This document shows positions 1 to 8,115 of a DNA stretch of 64,000 nt, piece after piece. The stretch spans positions 1,240,001 through 1,304,000 of the forward strand of contig NZ_CP170633.1 in assembly GCF_042932805.1 (NCBI RefSeq), read 5' to 3'. Origin of the DNA: Ascidiaceihabitans sp029251465 (GTDB lineage: Bacteria; Pseudomonadota; Alphaproteobacteria; Rhodobacterales; Rhodobacteraceae). Positions within the stretch are counted from its first letter, which is position 1; each line of letters begins with the position of its first letter. The notes beneath the pieces are model-generated. The model was given only the letters and a program-made list of their open reading frames with translations, was not told where the DNA came from and ran no database searches. The position numbers and the translations under genes are program-made.

Positions 1-928
1 CAAATCCAAACAGAATTGAAAACATGAAGGTGCAGATTGCCAAAACCGGTTCTGCGTTTGTCCATGATGCGGACCAAAAAGCGGAGATTGTTGCGTCCCC
101 ATCCAAATGCCGCCAAAAAATGATCGCCATGATCAGAATGATCGACAATACGTAGAGCGCAAAAATACACCAAAAGCTTCTCACGTTTATCCAGCTGAAT
201 CGTCCCAACCAGCTGTTGATCCGTGGCGCATCAAAGAACGGCAATCTTGGTGGCTGATGCTTGGTGCCGTCCACAACGTGAAAACAGGCCTCAAAGCAGT
301 GGTTGAACTGTTGGCGCAGTAACAGAGCGACGGGTGCCTTGATGTCCAAAGTGCGCCCCAGTCCCTTGCCCCGCATCGACACCAATTTGATCTTGGAAGA
401 GAGATGATCCCTAATGTTCTCGTTTTTAACCATCGATTCGACGGCCTGTTTCGGGTTTTCCAGATCATCCAAACATGGCGACGATATCTTTCGAGGTGTG
501 ATCGAAATAGGGGCCAGAAAATTAGTTCTATTGTTCTGGGGTAACAGAATTCCATGCGCGACTGAGCGAACATGATGTTTGCTTTTGATTTGGTCGCTCA
601 CCAGTTTCGCAATTTTCACGATCTCTTTGGACTTCAGGCTTTCAAAGGAAAGTGCGCGTTCTTCATCGGACAGATCGGGGTCGGCACAGGCAACTTTGTT
701 TGCCATTTCGCTGCGCGCTTTGATCAACAGTTTTAAATCGTCATCTAGTTCAAGGCGAAAAATGAAAATTCCGTCACTGCGCATCCAGTAGTCTGCCTTG
801 GCAGGTAGGCATTCACCATATTCAAAGTACTTGTGTGGTTTTGTTGGCAAAGTTTCTTTTTGATGGGTGAAACTCATCCATGGCGCAGACGCGACCGGGC
901 ACCAGTCCCAGAAAAAACAGACAGTCAT
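1..928 (-). CDS. Membrane protein of unknown function, C-terminus beyond window edge
   Basis: An uninterrupted minus-strand frame of 309 codons runs from an ATG at 928 off the left edge at base 2. I do not recognise the family. The first 200 or so residues are soluble in character, with a charged helical stretch (residues about 60-110, many K/E/D). There is then a hydrophobic segment (about 255-275, rich in I/L/M) and the start of another at the very end, so it is probably an inner-membrane protein. The ATG at 928 lies one base after the stop of the small gene at 930-1082, which fits translational coupling. A second in-frame ATG at 879 (MSFTHQ) is an equally good start, because the extra 16 residues are oddly rich in Trp and Cys. 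Neither has a clear ribosome binding site. Composition and lack of stops make it a real gene; the function is unknown. Confidence 0.7.
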   Translation of the reverse strand, partial: MTVCFFWDWCPVASAPWMSFTHQKETLPTKPHKYFEYGECLPAKADYWMRSDGIFIFRLELDDDLKLLIKARSEMANKVACADPDLSDEERALSFESLKSKEIVKIAKLVSDQIKSKHHVRSVAHGILLPQNNRTNFLAPISITPRKISSPCLDDLENPKQAVESMVKNENIRDHLSSKIKLVSMRGKGLGRTLDIKAPVALLLRQQFNHCFEACFHVVDGTKHQPPRLPFFDAPRINSWLGRFSWINVRSFWCIFALYVLSIILIMAIIFWRHLDGDATISAFWSASWTNAEPVLAICTFMFSILFGF

Positions 929-929
929 G

Positions 930-1082
930 TTAGATTGAGCCGACCGCGATTGCCATCGTAGCCAACCCTACAAAAACAATGCTCCAGACAAAAAAGAACA
1001 CCACCTGCAACCAACTGAAATTCTGGCGCACAACAACTTTTGCATCCGACGGCTCTATCGGAATCCCAATACGATTAGACAA
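930..1082 (-). CDS. Small single-pass membrane protein, 50 aa, TTG start
   Basis: The minus-strand frame starts at TTG (1082), directly after an in-frame TAA, and ends at TAA one base before the ATG of the downstream gene. The product has a polar N-terminus of about 23 residues (MSNRIGIPIEPSDAKVVVRQ) and then one long hydrophobic helix rich in V, F, L, I and A up to the C-terminus, so it is predicted to be a bitopic inner-membrane peptide. A GGGG stretch about 8 bases upstream of the TTG could serve as a weak ribosome binding site. The tight junction with the next gene suggests the two membrane proteins are made together and may interact. I do not recognise the family. The non-ATG start and small size lower the certainty. 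Confidence 0.5.
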   Translation of the reverse strand: MSNRIGIPIEPSDAKVVVRQNFSWLQVVFFFVWSIVFVGLATMAIAVGSI

Positions 1083-1213
1083 TTAATTACCCCAAGTAAC
1101 ATTCAAAAGACTAGGCGTGGATATGAACACGAGTCAACGCGCAATCTAACTTGGGGTCTTGAATGAAGTGTTTCTATGTGTGTTCATTTTAGAAAAAATC
1201 TAACGTTTTGCGC

Positions 1214-2263
1214 TTATTTCGCGCGGTCCAGCATGCCGAACAGATCGCGTGGATCGTCAGGGTCCGCCAGCAGATCAAGTGGGTGGAACAATTCGGTGCC
1301 TTTGATCTGGTCACGCACGTAGCGCAAGGCGCTGAAATCTTCGATCGCGAAACCGACGCTGTCAAACAGGGTGATTTGTTGCTCTGAGGTGCGCCCGGCG
1401 GCCTTGCCAGTCATGACTTCCCACAATTCGGTCACGGGGTGATCCTCTGGCAACTGCTGGATTTCGCCCTCAACGCGGGTTTGCGGTGGGTATTCGACAA
1501 AAATGTCGGCGCGGTGCAGGATCGCTTCGGCCAGTTCGGTCTTGCCGGGGCAGTCGCCGCCGATGGCGTTGATGTGCACGCCAGCTCCAACCATGTTGTC
1601 AGTTAGGATCGTGGCGTATTGTTTGTCAGCGGTGCAGGTGGTGATGATCTGCGCGCCGTTCATCGCGTCTTGGGCGGTTTTGCACGACGTAACGCGCAGG
1701 CCCGCAGCCGTCAGATTGGTCGCGCATTTTGCCGTCGCCGCTGGGTCGATATCGTACAGGCGCACTTCGTCGATGCCGAGAATGGCTTGCATCGCGATGG
1801 CCTGAAATTCCGACTGCGCGCCGTTGCCGATCATCGCCATGCAGGTTGCGCCTTTGGGGGCCAGTAGCTTGGCCATGGTCGCAGATGTCGCCGCTGTGCG
1901 CAGGGCCGTCAGCAAGGTCATCTCGGTTAACAACACCGGATAGCCCGTGGATACATCGGCCAAAAGTCCAAAGGCAACAACGGTTTGCAAGCCTTCCTTC
2001 GTGTTCTTCGGATGGCAGTTCACGTATTTGAAACCATAGTCCAATCCGTCCGAAGTCGGCATCAGTTCCATCACGCCGTCGTCCGTATGGCTGCCGATGC
2101 GTGCGGTTTTGTCGAACAATTCCCAGCGTTTGAAATCATGCTCGATGTAGGCGGCGATGCCTTTCAGCATGTCGCGCAACCCGATGTGATGCACCAGTTT
2201 CATCATGTGATCGACTGAGACAAATGGCACCAGTGCTTTGTCCGAAGGGTTCAAATTTGTCAT
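1214..2263 (-). CDS. ocd: Ornithine cyclodeaminase
   Basis: This 349-residue protein of the ornithine cyclodeaminase/mu-crystallin family converts L-ornithine to L-proline and ammonia using bound NAD+ in the cytoplasm. The Rossmann motif GNGAQS lies at residues 146-151, the substrate-binding Lys of GFKYVN is near 79, and the conserved Arg of ALRTAA is at 122. A DFSALR motif near residue 310 is typical of the bacterial enzymes. Length matches the family. It lies 12 bp downstream of arginase, so the pair should be one transcript that takes arginine via ornithine to proline. A mu-crystallin-like imine reductase cannot be fully excluded, but the arginase neighbour makes ornithine the likely substrate. 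Confidence 0.93.
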   Translation of the reverse strand: MTNLNPSDKALVPFVSVDHMMKLVHHIGLRDMLKGIAAYIEHDFKRWELFDKTARIGSHTDDGVMELMPTSDGLDYGFKYVNCHPKNTKEGLQTVVAFGLLADVSTGYPVLLTEMTLLTALRTAATSATMAKLLAPKGATCMAMIGNGAQSEFQAIAMQAILGIDEVRLYDIDPAATAKCATNLTAAGLRVTSCKTAQDAMNGAQIITTCTADKQYATILTDNMVGAGVHINAIGGDCPGKTELAEAILHRADIFVEYPPQTRVEGEIQQLPEDHPVTELWEVMTGKAAGRTSEQQITLFDSVGFAIEDFSALRYVRDQIKGTELFHPLDLLADPDDPRDLFGMLDRAK

Positions 2264-2275
2264 GTTGGTAATCCT

Positions 2276-3199
2276 TTAAGCAAATGCGCGGGTGGGGCGG
2301 TCAAAGACTTTGCGCCCAAAGGCCGACGCCGTAAGTTCGACCATCAATTGGGCGGTGCGGCCGCGATCATCCAGAAACGGATTCAGTTCTACCAGATCAA
2401 GCGAGGTCATCAGGCCGCTGTCGGACAGCATCTCCATCACCAGATGCGCCTCGCGCACAGTTGCGCCGCCGGGAACGGTGGTGCCGACGGCAGGGGCGAC
2501 CGACGGATCAAGGAAATCAACGTCCAGCGACACGTGCAGCATGCCGTTTGCCGCCGCCACATCGGCAAGGAAACCGGACAGCGGTTTCACAATCCCGTCC
2601 TCGTCAATCGCGCGCATGTCGATGCTGCGCACGGCCGTTCCATGCAGCGCGTCGCGTTCGGCAGGATCTACAGATCGCAGCCCCAACATGCAGATGCGTT
2701 GCGGGGGCACGGGGTGGTCGAACACGGGGAATTCCGCGAAATCAGGGCGACCGGCCAGATAACCCACAGGCGTGCCGTGCAGGTTGCCGGAATCCGTGGT
2801 CAGCGGCGTGTGGTAATCGGTATGCGCATCCAGCCAGAGGATGAACAGGGGGCGATCTGCCGTGGCAGCGGCGCGGGCAACCCCGAGCGTTGTGCCCAGC
2901 GAGAGCGCGTGATCACCACCCAAGAAAATCGGGAAACCCTCTGCCATTGCGGCTTCGGCTTTGGCGGCCAGCGCGGTTGTCCACGCGACGGTTTCGGGCA
3001 GGCGGTAGAGGGCGTCGACCTCGGCCACGTCATTGGCGCGCGGTGTGACATTGCCGTGATCCGTGACGCTGTGCCCGAGGTCGCCGAGTGCTGCCGCAAG
3101 CCCCGCCGTGCGGTACGCATCCGGTCCCATCAAACAGCCCGCCGTGCGTTTGCCGCAATCCATCGGCGCACCGACCAGAACGATGTTTTTATCCGTCAT
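2276..3199 (-). CDS. rocF: Arginase
   Basis: This ureohydrolase of 307 residues hydrolyses L-arginine to ornithine and urea. All binuclear manganese ligands are visible: His97 in GGDH, the DAHTD cluster (Asp124, His126, Asp128), and Asp226 and Asp228 in SLDVD. The glutamate in VELNPF (Glu271) is also conserved. The length and the LDVDFLDPS motif fit arginase better than agmatinase or formimidoglutamase. It is the first gene of an arginase-ocd operon and is divergent from an Lrp/AsnC regulator, which probably responds to arginine or a product. Confidence 0.93.
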   Translation of the reverse strand: MTDKNIVLVGAPMDCGKRTAGCLMGPDAYRTAGLAAALGDLGHSVTDHGNVTPRANDVAEVDALYRLPETVAWTTALAAKAEAAMAEGFPIFLGGDHALSLGTTLGVARAAATADRPLFILWLDAHTDYHTPLTTDSGNLHGTPVGYLAGRPDFAEFPVFDHPVPPQRICMLGLRSVDPAERDALHGTAVRSIDMRAIDEDGIVKPLSGFLADVAAANGMLHVSLDVDFLDPSVAPAVGTTVPGGATVREAHLVMEMLSDSGLMTSLDLVELNPFLDDRGRTAQLMVELTASAFGRKVFDRPTRAFA

Positions 3200-3265
3200 T
3201 TTCCATTTCCCCTTGGCGTTTTCCCTAAAGGATCGGTTGATCTGTACGTGTGCAACGTGTCAAAC

Positions 3266-3293
3266 TGACCAAAACGGGCATAGATTGACCAAA
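3266..3293. promoter_or_regulatory. Candidate operator: two TGACCAAA repeats 20 bp apart
   Basis: In the 106-bp divergent region between arginase and the Lrp-type regulator, TGACCAAA occurs at 3266-3273 and again at 3286-3293, exactly 20 bp (about two helical turns) apart and each followed by a G-rich tail. Lrp/AsnC proteins bind as dimers or octamers to helically phased sites, so these are plausible operators for control of both promoters. That is inference from position and spacing. Confidence 0.4.
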
Positions 3294-3305
3294 GTGGACG
3301 TAAAA

Positions 3306-3731
3306 ATGGACGAAACGGACAATGAGCTGATCGCAGCACTGCGCCACGATGCACGCGCGTCGCTGTCGGACCTGGCCGCGCGCTTGAATATCTCGCGCAC
3401 AACGGTGCGGTCGCGGATCGAACGGCTGCGCGGGCGCGGCGACATCCTTGGGTTCAGCGTGGTGATGCGCGAGGACATGTTGGCCGATCCGGTGCGCGGT
3501 TTGATGATGATCGGGATCGAAGGGCGCGGCACAGAGCGGATCTTGCGCCAGCTGAATGGCATGGCCGAAGTGCGCGCGGTGCACACCACGAACGGGCGCT
3601 GGGACGTGATCGTTGAGGTGGGCACAGACACGCTGGAAACATTCGACGGCGTACTGTCGCGCATCCGTCGATTAGATGGCGTGTCGGTCAGTGAAACGAA
3701 TTTGCTGCTGTCGACGAAAAAATCGTCTTAG
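3306..3731 (+). CDS. Lrp/AsnC-family transcriptional regulator of arginine catabolism
   Basis: This 141-residue protein has an N-terminal AsnC-type winged helix (residues about 4-55; LAARLNISRTTVRSRIERL is the helix-turn-helix) and a C-terminal RAM/AsnC ligand-binding domain. The start chosen is the ATG giving MDETDNELIAALR, the canonical beginning of this family; longer in-frame starts would run through the divergent promoter into arginase. Its position back to back with arginase-ocd suggests it senses arginine or ornithine and controls that operon, as related regulators do in other proteobacteria. The gene converges on dsbB with a 13-bp gap. Confidence 0.88.
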   Translation: MDETDNELIAALRHDARASLSDLAARLNISRTTVRSRIERLRGRGDILGFSVVMREDMLADPVRGLMMIGIEGRGTERILRQLNGMAEVRAVHTTNGRWDVIVEVGTDTLETFDGVLSRIRRLDGVSVSETNLLLSTKKSS

Positions 3732-3744
3732 GGGCAGGGGTCCG

Positions 3745-4209
3745 CTAGGCTTTGCGTGTCGCCGCGATCAGCCATGCCGCAAACAGGCCCGTCGAAATCA
3801 CCGCGTTCCAGCCCGCCATGCTGAGGCCCAGCATTTCCCACGGAATATCGTCGCAGCGGATCAGCGGTGCAGACATGATTTGGTCCAGCAATTCATCCGC
3901 AGACAGGTCGCTGATCGAGTTGGATGTGCAGCTGGTCGGACCTTCGAAAATGCCGCGCTCGACCCCTGCGTGATAAAACCCGTAGCCTGCGGTGATTGCG
4001 GCGGCCACAGCACCCAGCAAGATCACAGGCACGCGCGGGATCGCCAAAGCAATCACGCCAATCACAATCGCAATCACATGCGGGTAGCGTTGCGTGATGC
4101 ACAATTTACACGGGGCCAAGCCGCCGATGTGTTGAAACGCCAGCGCCCCCAGCATCAATGCCAGTGACCCGCCAGCGGCGATCAAAATCCAAGTGCGTTT
4201 GCTGTTCAT
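3745..4209 (-). CDS. dsbB: Disulfide bond formation protein DsbB
   Basis: A 154-residue inner-membrane protein with four hydrophobic segments. It has the two redox cysteine pairs of DsbB: Cys34-Cys37 in APCKLC near the end of the first periplasmic loop, and Cys94 with Cys119 in the second loop. DsbB reoxidises DsbA and passes electrons to ubiquinone. The first four bases of the gene overlap the end of the upstream YqaA-like gene (4206-4209), so they are co-translated. No dsbA lies in this window. Confidence 0.9.
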   Translation of the reverse strand: MNSKRTWILIAAGGSLALMLGALAFQHIGGLAPCKLCITQRYPHVIAIVIGVIALAIPRVPVILLGAVAAAITAGYGFYHAGVERGIFEGPTSCTSNSISDLSADELLDQIMSAPLIRCDDIPWEMLGLSMAGWNAVISTGLFAAWLIAATRKA

Positions 4210-4784
4210 AGAAACTTTACCGCCGCGAATCCGCCGATCAACAGAACGACAAGTAACGTGAACATAAGCCCCAAGCGGCGCTCGATGAAATCACGAATAG
4301 GTGCGCCAAAGGTCCTGAGCAGGGCGGCGACGATGAAAAACCGCACCGCGCGCGCCAGTATCGAGGTGGCGATAAAGGTGCCCAGCGGCATGCCGGTCCA
4401 GCCCGACATGATCGTGATGACTTTGTAGGGGAACGGCGTGACGCCTGCGGTCAGAACCGCCCAGAAGCCCAAATCGTTAAAGCGGGTGTTGAAATCGGCC
4501 ATCGCGTCGCCCTTGCCCAAGGCGGCCAAAATCGGCTGGCCGATGGTGTCATACGCCAGCGCGCCGATTGCATAGCCCAGCAAACCGCCTAAAACCGAGG
4601 CGACCAGCGCCACACCCGCAATCACAAAGGCCCGGTTCGGACGCGCAATGATCATCGGAATCATAATGACGTCTGGCGGGATCGGAAACACCGAGCTTTC
4701 GATAAACGCGACAAAGGCCAGCACCCACAGCGCGCGGGGATGCTCGGCCATGCCCAAAGTCCAATTGTATAGCCGCTGCAACAT
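4206..4784 (-). CDS. YqaA/DedA-like inner-membrane protein (SNARE-associated family)
   Basis: A 192-residue integral membrane protein with about four or five hydrophobic helices. It contains the family signature near the N-terminus (FIESSVFPIPPDVIMIP) and the TPFPYK segment with its conserved Pro and Phe around residue 115, as in YqaA/VTT-domain proteins. Members of the wider DedA/VTT superfamily act in lipid transport and membrane homeostasis; the role of the YqaA branch is not established. It is the upstream partner of dsbB in a 4-bp overlapping pair. The annotation is firm at family level only. Confidence 0.85.
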   Translation of the reverse strand: MLQRLYNWTLGMAEHPRALWVLAFVAFIESSVFPIPPDVIMIPMIIARPNRAFVIAGVALVASVLGGLLGYAIGALAYDTIGQPILAALGKGDAMADFNTRFNDLGFWAVLTAGVTPFPYKVITIMSGWTGMPLGTFIATSILARAVRFFIVAALLRTFGAPIRDFIERRLGLMFTLLVVLLIGGFAAVKFL

Positions 4785-4960
4785 CGGTGCCCACTTTGCG
4801 TCTTGTTTCGCTTGGGAAAGCGCAGACCACGGCTGTGCGCGCAGGTCAAGATCGCCATGAAATGCTGGGCCGTTTTAGACCTGAATTTCAGCGTTCTGCA
4901 AATGAATGATAAAATCCACTTTACGCCGCCTGAACGTCAGGTTAGATGATGCGCAATGAG

Positions 4961-5046
4961 GCCCAAGTGGCGGAATGGTAGACGCGGTGGATTCAAAATC
5001 CACTTCTGTAACAGGAGTGCCGGTTCGAGTCCGGCCTTGGGTACCA
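4961..5046 (+). tRNA. tRNA-Leu, anticodon CAA
   Basis: The 7-bp acceptor stem pairs GCCCAAG (4961-4967) with CTTGGGT (5036-5042; the first pair is G-U). It is followed by the discriminator A and an encoded CCA. The anticodon stem GTGGA/TCCAC encloses the loop TTCAAAA, giving anticodon CAA, which reads UUG. The long variable arm (TTCTGTAACAGGAGT region) and the T-arm GGTTCGAGTCC are those of a class II leucine tRNA. A short inverted repeat, CCTGA-ACG-TCAGG, lies at 4929-4941 upstream. The 257 bp downstream to 5303 contain no gene that I can support. Confidence 0.97.
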
Positions 5047-5303
5047 GCCTCATACTTTACCCCTTGAGAATGAGTGAAGACTCGCAGCCCCGGCCCATTG
5101 CGCTGAGGCGTGGGGGACAGTTTTTGCCGGGCTTTTGGCAAAACAAAGCTACTTTCAAGTGTCCGTGAGAAGGCTGGGGTAAGCCTAACCCCAAAAGGCG
5201 TATAGTTGCCGCAAAACTGTAAAACGAATGATAATAAGCGATGACCGGATGTCTGGTCTGCGGACGAAGCGGTCACTCAGTGCGTGTTCGCGGATGTCCG
5301 CTT

Positions 5304-6338
5304 TTAGAAACGCCTTTTGAGAGGTGGAATATTCTCAGGGGTAACGACTTGAATATGAGATATGGTTGTATCAGGCGGTTCGGGCGATAGCTTGTGATGA
5401 TGCAAGAAGGCTTGGAACACGTTTTGTAGATCCACGCGCAGGTCATGGTGCAGTACAAAGCTGAGACGTTTATCTTCGATTAGCCGTCTATTGTCGGTAT
5501 CCAGATCGTGGGCGACATAGACATCAGGCAGTGACCCATTCTGTTCGAGTGCATTCAAAATCGCTGTGTTGCCACCGCCCATCGAATATACGGCCCGTAT
5601 TTGGTCCAGACCTGCGTTAATACTTTGCATGATGCGCGATGTTTCAAGATGCACGCCGCTGCCCCCACTTGCATCTATGATACGCAGGTTAGGACACAGC
5701 CGGGCCAGAGTCCCCTTGAACGCCACTTCTCGCTCCTCCTCCCCCAAAAATCGATCATTGCTTCTTGAGGTCAGGACTGTTCCTTCACCGTCGCCGATTG
5801 TTTTTGCAACCAGGTAGGCCGCCGTGCGACCTGCGCTTTGATTATCAAGGCCGACGTAGGCAAGGCGCTTTGTCGTGTTCAGGTCAGTGACCAAGGTGAC
5901 AACAGGAATGCCCGATGTGATCAATTGATTCACGGCTGCTCTGATGGTCGGCAGATCACGCGCTTTGATACACACGCCATGGCTGCCCCGTTTGGCGATG
6001 CGCGACAAAACTGCGGTGACATCATCTTCGGTCATAATCTCTTGCGCTTGGAACCTTGGACGGCAAACGGCGCTTCCAATAGATGGCAACACCAGTTCAG
6101 CAGCTTGCTGTACTTCACGGCTAAAGCGCGTTGGCGCTTCGATCAAAAAATCGAAAAACAGACGTCGACCTCGAGCGGCCAATTGTGCCTCTTGTCCTTC
6201 AAGTTCTGAAATGGCTGCAGCAACGCGTGCCCTGGTTTGCGGACTGACATTCGCGCGATTGTTTATCACGCGGTCAACTGTCGCGGTGCTAAGCCCCGAC
6301 TGTCTGGCAACTTCTTTAAGTGGAAATCGATGTGTCAT
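5304..6338 (-). CDS. LacI-family transcriptional regulator
   Basis: A 344-residue protein with an N-terminal LacI helix-turn-helix (residues about 5-27, LKEVARQSGLSTATVDRVIN). A hinge helix follows, and then a periplasmic-binding-protein-like effector domain (about 60-330) with the typical PVVTLVTDL and YVGLDNQSAGRTAAYL segments. The sugar-binding family it belongs to usually responds to sugars or polyols. It is divergent from the phytanoyl-CoA-dioxygenase-like gene (start 6419) across an 80-bp region, so that gene is its most likely target, along with its own promoter. The effector is unknown. Confidence 0.9.
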   Translation of the reverse strand: MTHRFPLKEVARQSGLSTATVDRVINNRANVSPQTRARVAAAISELEGQEAQLAARGRRLFFDFLIEAPTRFSREVQQAAELVLPSIGSAVCRPRFQAQEIMTEDDVTAVLSRIAKRGSHGVCIKARDLPTIRAAVNQLITSGIPVVTLVTDLNTTKRLAYVGLDNQSAGRTAAYLVAKTIGDGEGTVLTSRSNDRFLGEEEREVAFKGTLARLCPNLRIIDASGGSGVHLETSRIMQSINAGLDQIRAVYSMGGGNTAILNALEQNGSLPDVYVAHDLDTDNRRLIEDKRLSFVLHHDLRVDLQNVFQAFLHHHKLSPEPPDTTISHIQVVTPENIPPLKRRF

Positions 6339-6418
6339 TTGATGTGTTTCTGATGTCTTTTGGGAAGCTAATCAAGGGTCCAGTGCTGCATATTCAGGGA
6401 AACACAGGGAGATCTTCT

Positions 6419-7600
6419 ATGAACAACCACATCGAAACTGAAGCAGGGTATTTTGATAGCACGGCGTGTGATCTCAACGCATTCAGTGCGGTTGTCGATC
6501 AAAAGGCAAACCCATCAACCGTTCCGAACGCCGAAGACATTCAAAAGAATGTCCCAATTTATGACATGTCCAGATTGCGCCCGTCGCTTGAAGACAAAGA
6601 GCGACGCCGGACAATTATGGCCGAATGGGCCCATGTCCTAAGGGCGGGCGCGGGTGTTCTGGTTTTGCGCAGGGCCTATGAGGACACTGTAGTTATAGGC
6701 GAGGTCACTATGATCTACGAACAGATCATTGCTTCCGAAAAATTGGCCAACGCCGGTGGCGGTGACCACTTCGCCGCATCAGGATCCAATGACAGGATAT
6801 GGAACTCCTTGCAGAAACTCTGCGAAGTGGCTCCGGAAGTGTTTTTGCGATACTTCGCCAATACCTCCATCGCAGCGGCGTGCGAGGCATGGCTTGGTCC
6901 GAATTATCAAATGACAGCTCAGATCAATCTGGTTCATCCCGGCGGTGCGGCACAGCAAGCCCACCGAGATTATCACCTCGGCTTTCAAACCGCTGAAGTT
7001 AGCGCGGAATATCCAGCGCATGTTCACGACCTTTCGCCTGCTTTGACGCTGCAAGGCGCCATCGCGCATTGTGACATGCCGGTTGAAAGTGGCCCTACAA
7101 AACTCTTGCCGTTCTCGCAACTTTACCGCGCAGGTTACGCCGCTTGGCGACGGGACGATTTTAGGGCGCTGTTTGAAGAGCGATGTATTCAATTGCCGCT
7201 GGCGAAAGGGGATGCCCTATTTTTCAATCCAGCGCTCTTTCATGCGACCGGCGCAAATACGAGTAGTGACGTTCACCGCATGGCCAATTTGCTTCAGGTG
7301 TCGTCTGCATTCGGGCGTGCCATGGAAACGGTAGATCGCGCAAAGATGTGCAAACCGCTGTATCCCCATGCGTTGGCCGCACACCAGAGAAACACACTAG
7401 GCGTTTCAAACCTACGGGCTGCAATTGCTGCGTCGGCAGAAGGGTATTCATTCCCAACCAATTTGGACCGAGATCCCCCAAAAGGTGGGCTTGCACCTGA
7501 AACCCAGCAAACGCTGTTTGCGCGTGCCCTTGCTGAGGGTTTTGATCTTCAGAGATTTGAAGCGATTCTGGATGAGATGCATATCAAACAATTAGCATAG
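6419..7600 (+). CDS. Phytanoyl-CoA dioxygenase (PhyH)-like Fe(II)/2-oxoglutarate oxygenase
   Basis: A 393-residue protein with the facial triad of a non-haem iron dioxygenase: His182-x-Asp184 in AHRDYH and a distal His275 in LFHATG. Arg287 in VHRM is placed to bind 2-oxoglutarate. The start used is the ATG at 6419, which has GGGAG seven bases upstream. An earlier in-frame ATG would overlap the divergent regulator. PhyH-family enzymes hydroxylate diverse small molecules, so the substrate cannot be read from the sequence. Its only obvious partner is the divergent LacI-type regulator, and no transporter lies alongside. Confidence 0.82.
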   Translation: MNNHIETEAGYFDSTACDLNAFSAVVDQKANPSTVPNAEDIQKNVPIYDMSRLRPSLEDKERRRTIMAEWAHVLRAGAGVLVLRRAYEDTVVIGEVTMIYEQIIASEKLANAGGGDHFAASGSNDRIWNSLQKLCEVAPEVFLRYFANTSIAAACEAWLGPNYQMTAQINLVHPGGAAQQAHRDYHLGFQTAEVSAEYPAHVHDLSPALTLQGAIAHCDMPVESGPTKLLPFSQLYRAGYAAWRRDDFRALFEERCIQLPLAKGDALFFNPALFHATGANTSSDVHRMANLLQVSSAFGRAMETVDRAKMCKPLYPHALAAHQRNTLGVSNLRAAIAASAEGYSFPTNLDRDPPKGGLAPETQQTLFARALAEGFDLQRFEAILDEMHIKQLA

Positions 7601-8115
7601 CGTCATACTATCTAGGGTCCTGACCCTAAGCAAGAATGACTGACGATTTCGCTGGGCCAGGCTTGCAGAGCTGCCATTCGCCGCTCCGCAGAAATCCGGC
7701 AATATGGGCTCATACCGGACATCTGGTAATTTCAGTCAGTCAAACCTTACCACGCAAGACATGTAACGTCGGCTGTGCTGACGCTCCGGACTTTTGCCTT
7801 TGTAGCAAGTGCAAGTACAGGAATTCAGAATTGCGCTTCGTGCCTGCGGCAACTGACATTTTGCACCGTAGCGAATTTCACCAAACCGATCATTGAAACC
7901 CATCCAAGTGCACGAATTTTGTACGACCTGTTCGCTGTATCATGCTCGAAATAGTGAAGCTCAGACGAACCTGCAGTTCATCGCATCCCGACGATTATCA
8001 TTGTAACTTTTGGCGTGACGAATTGACAACATTGACCGCGCGAGAACCCCCAGCTGAGACGCCAAAACGCAGCCATCGAGCAACCAAATCATTAAAAATC
8101 GCCGGGTTTCGGAAG
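7601..8115. other. Intergenic region with no supported gene
   Basis: This 515-bp gap separates the convergent PhyH-like and AraC genes. Short open frames are present (for example 7636-7896), but none has a convincing ribosome binding site or a recognisable domain. I saw no tRNA, strong terminator or long repeat. Confidence 0.6.

Noticed and set aside
187..573. 128-codon minus frame and the 107-322 plus frame
   Set aside because: Both lie inside the open minus-strand frame 928-1, which has consistent protein composition and membrane helices, whereas these read as Arg/Trp/Cys-rich out-of-frame translations.
2348..3268. A 306-codon plus-strand frame
   Set aside because: Antisense of arginase, all of whose metal ligands are intact in the sense frame.
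4875..5276. A 133-codon minus-strand frame
   Set aside because: It runs straight across the tRNA-Leu gene. Such frames are a frequent false gene call opposite tRNAs.
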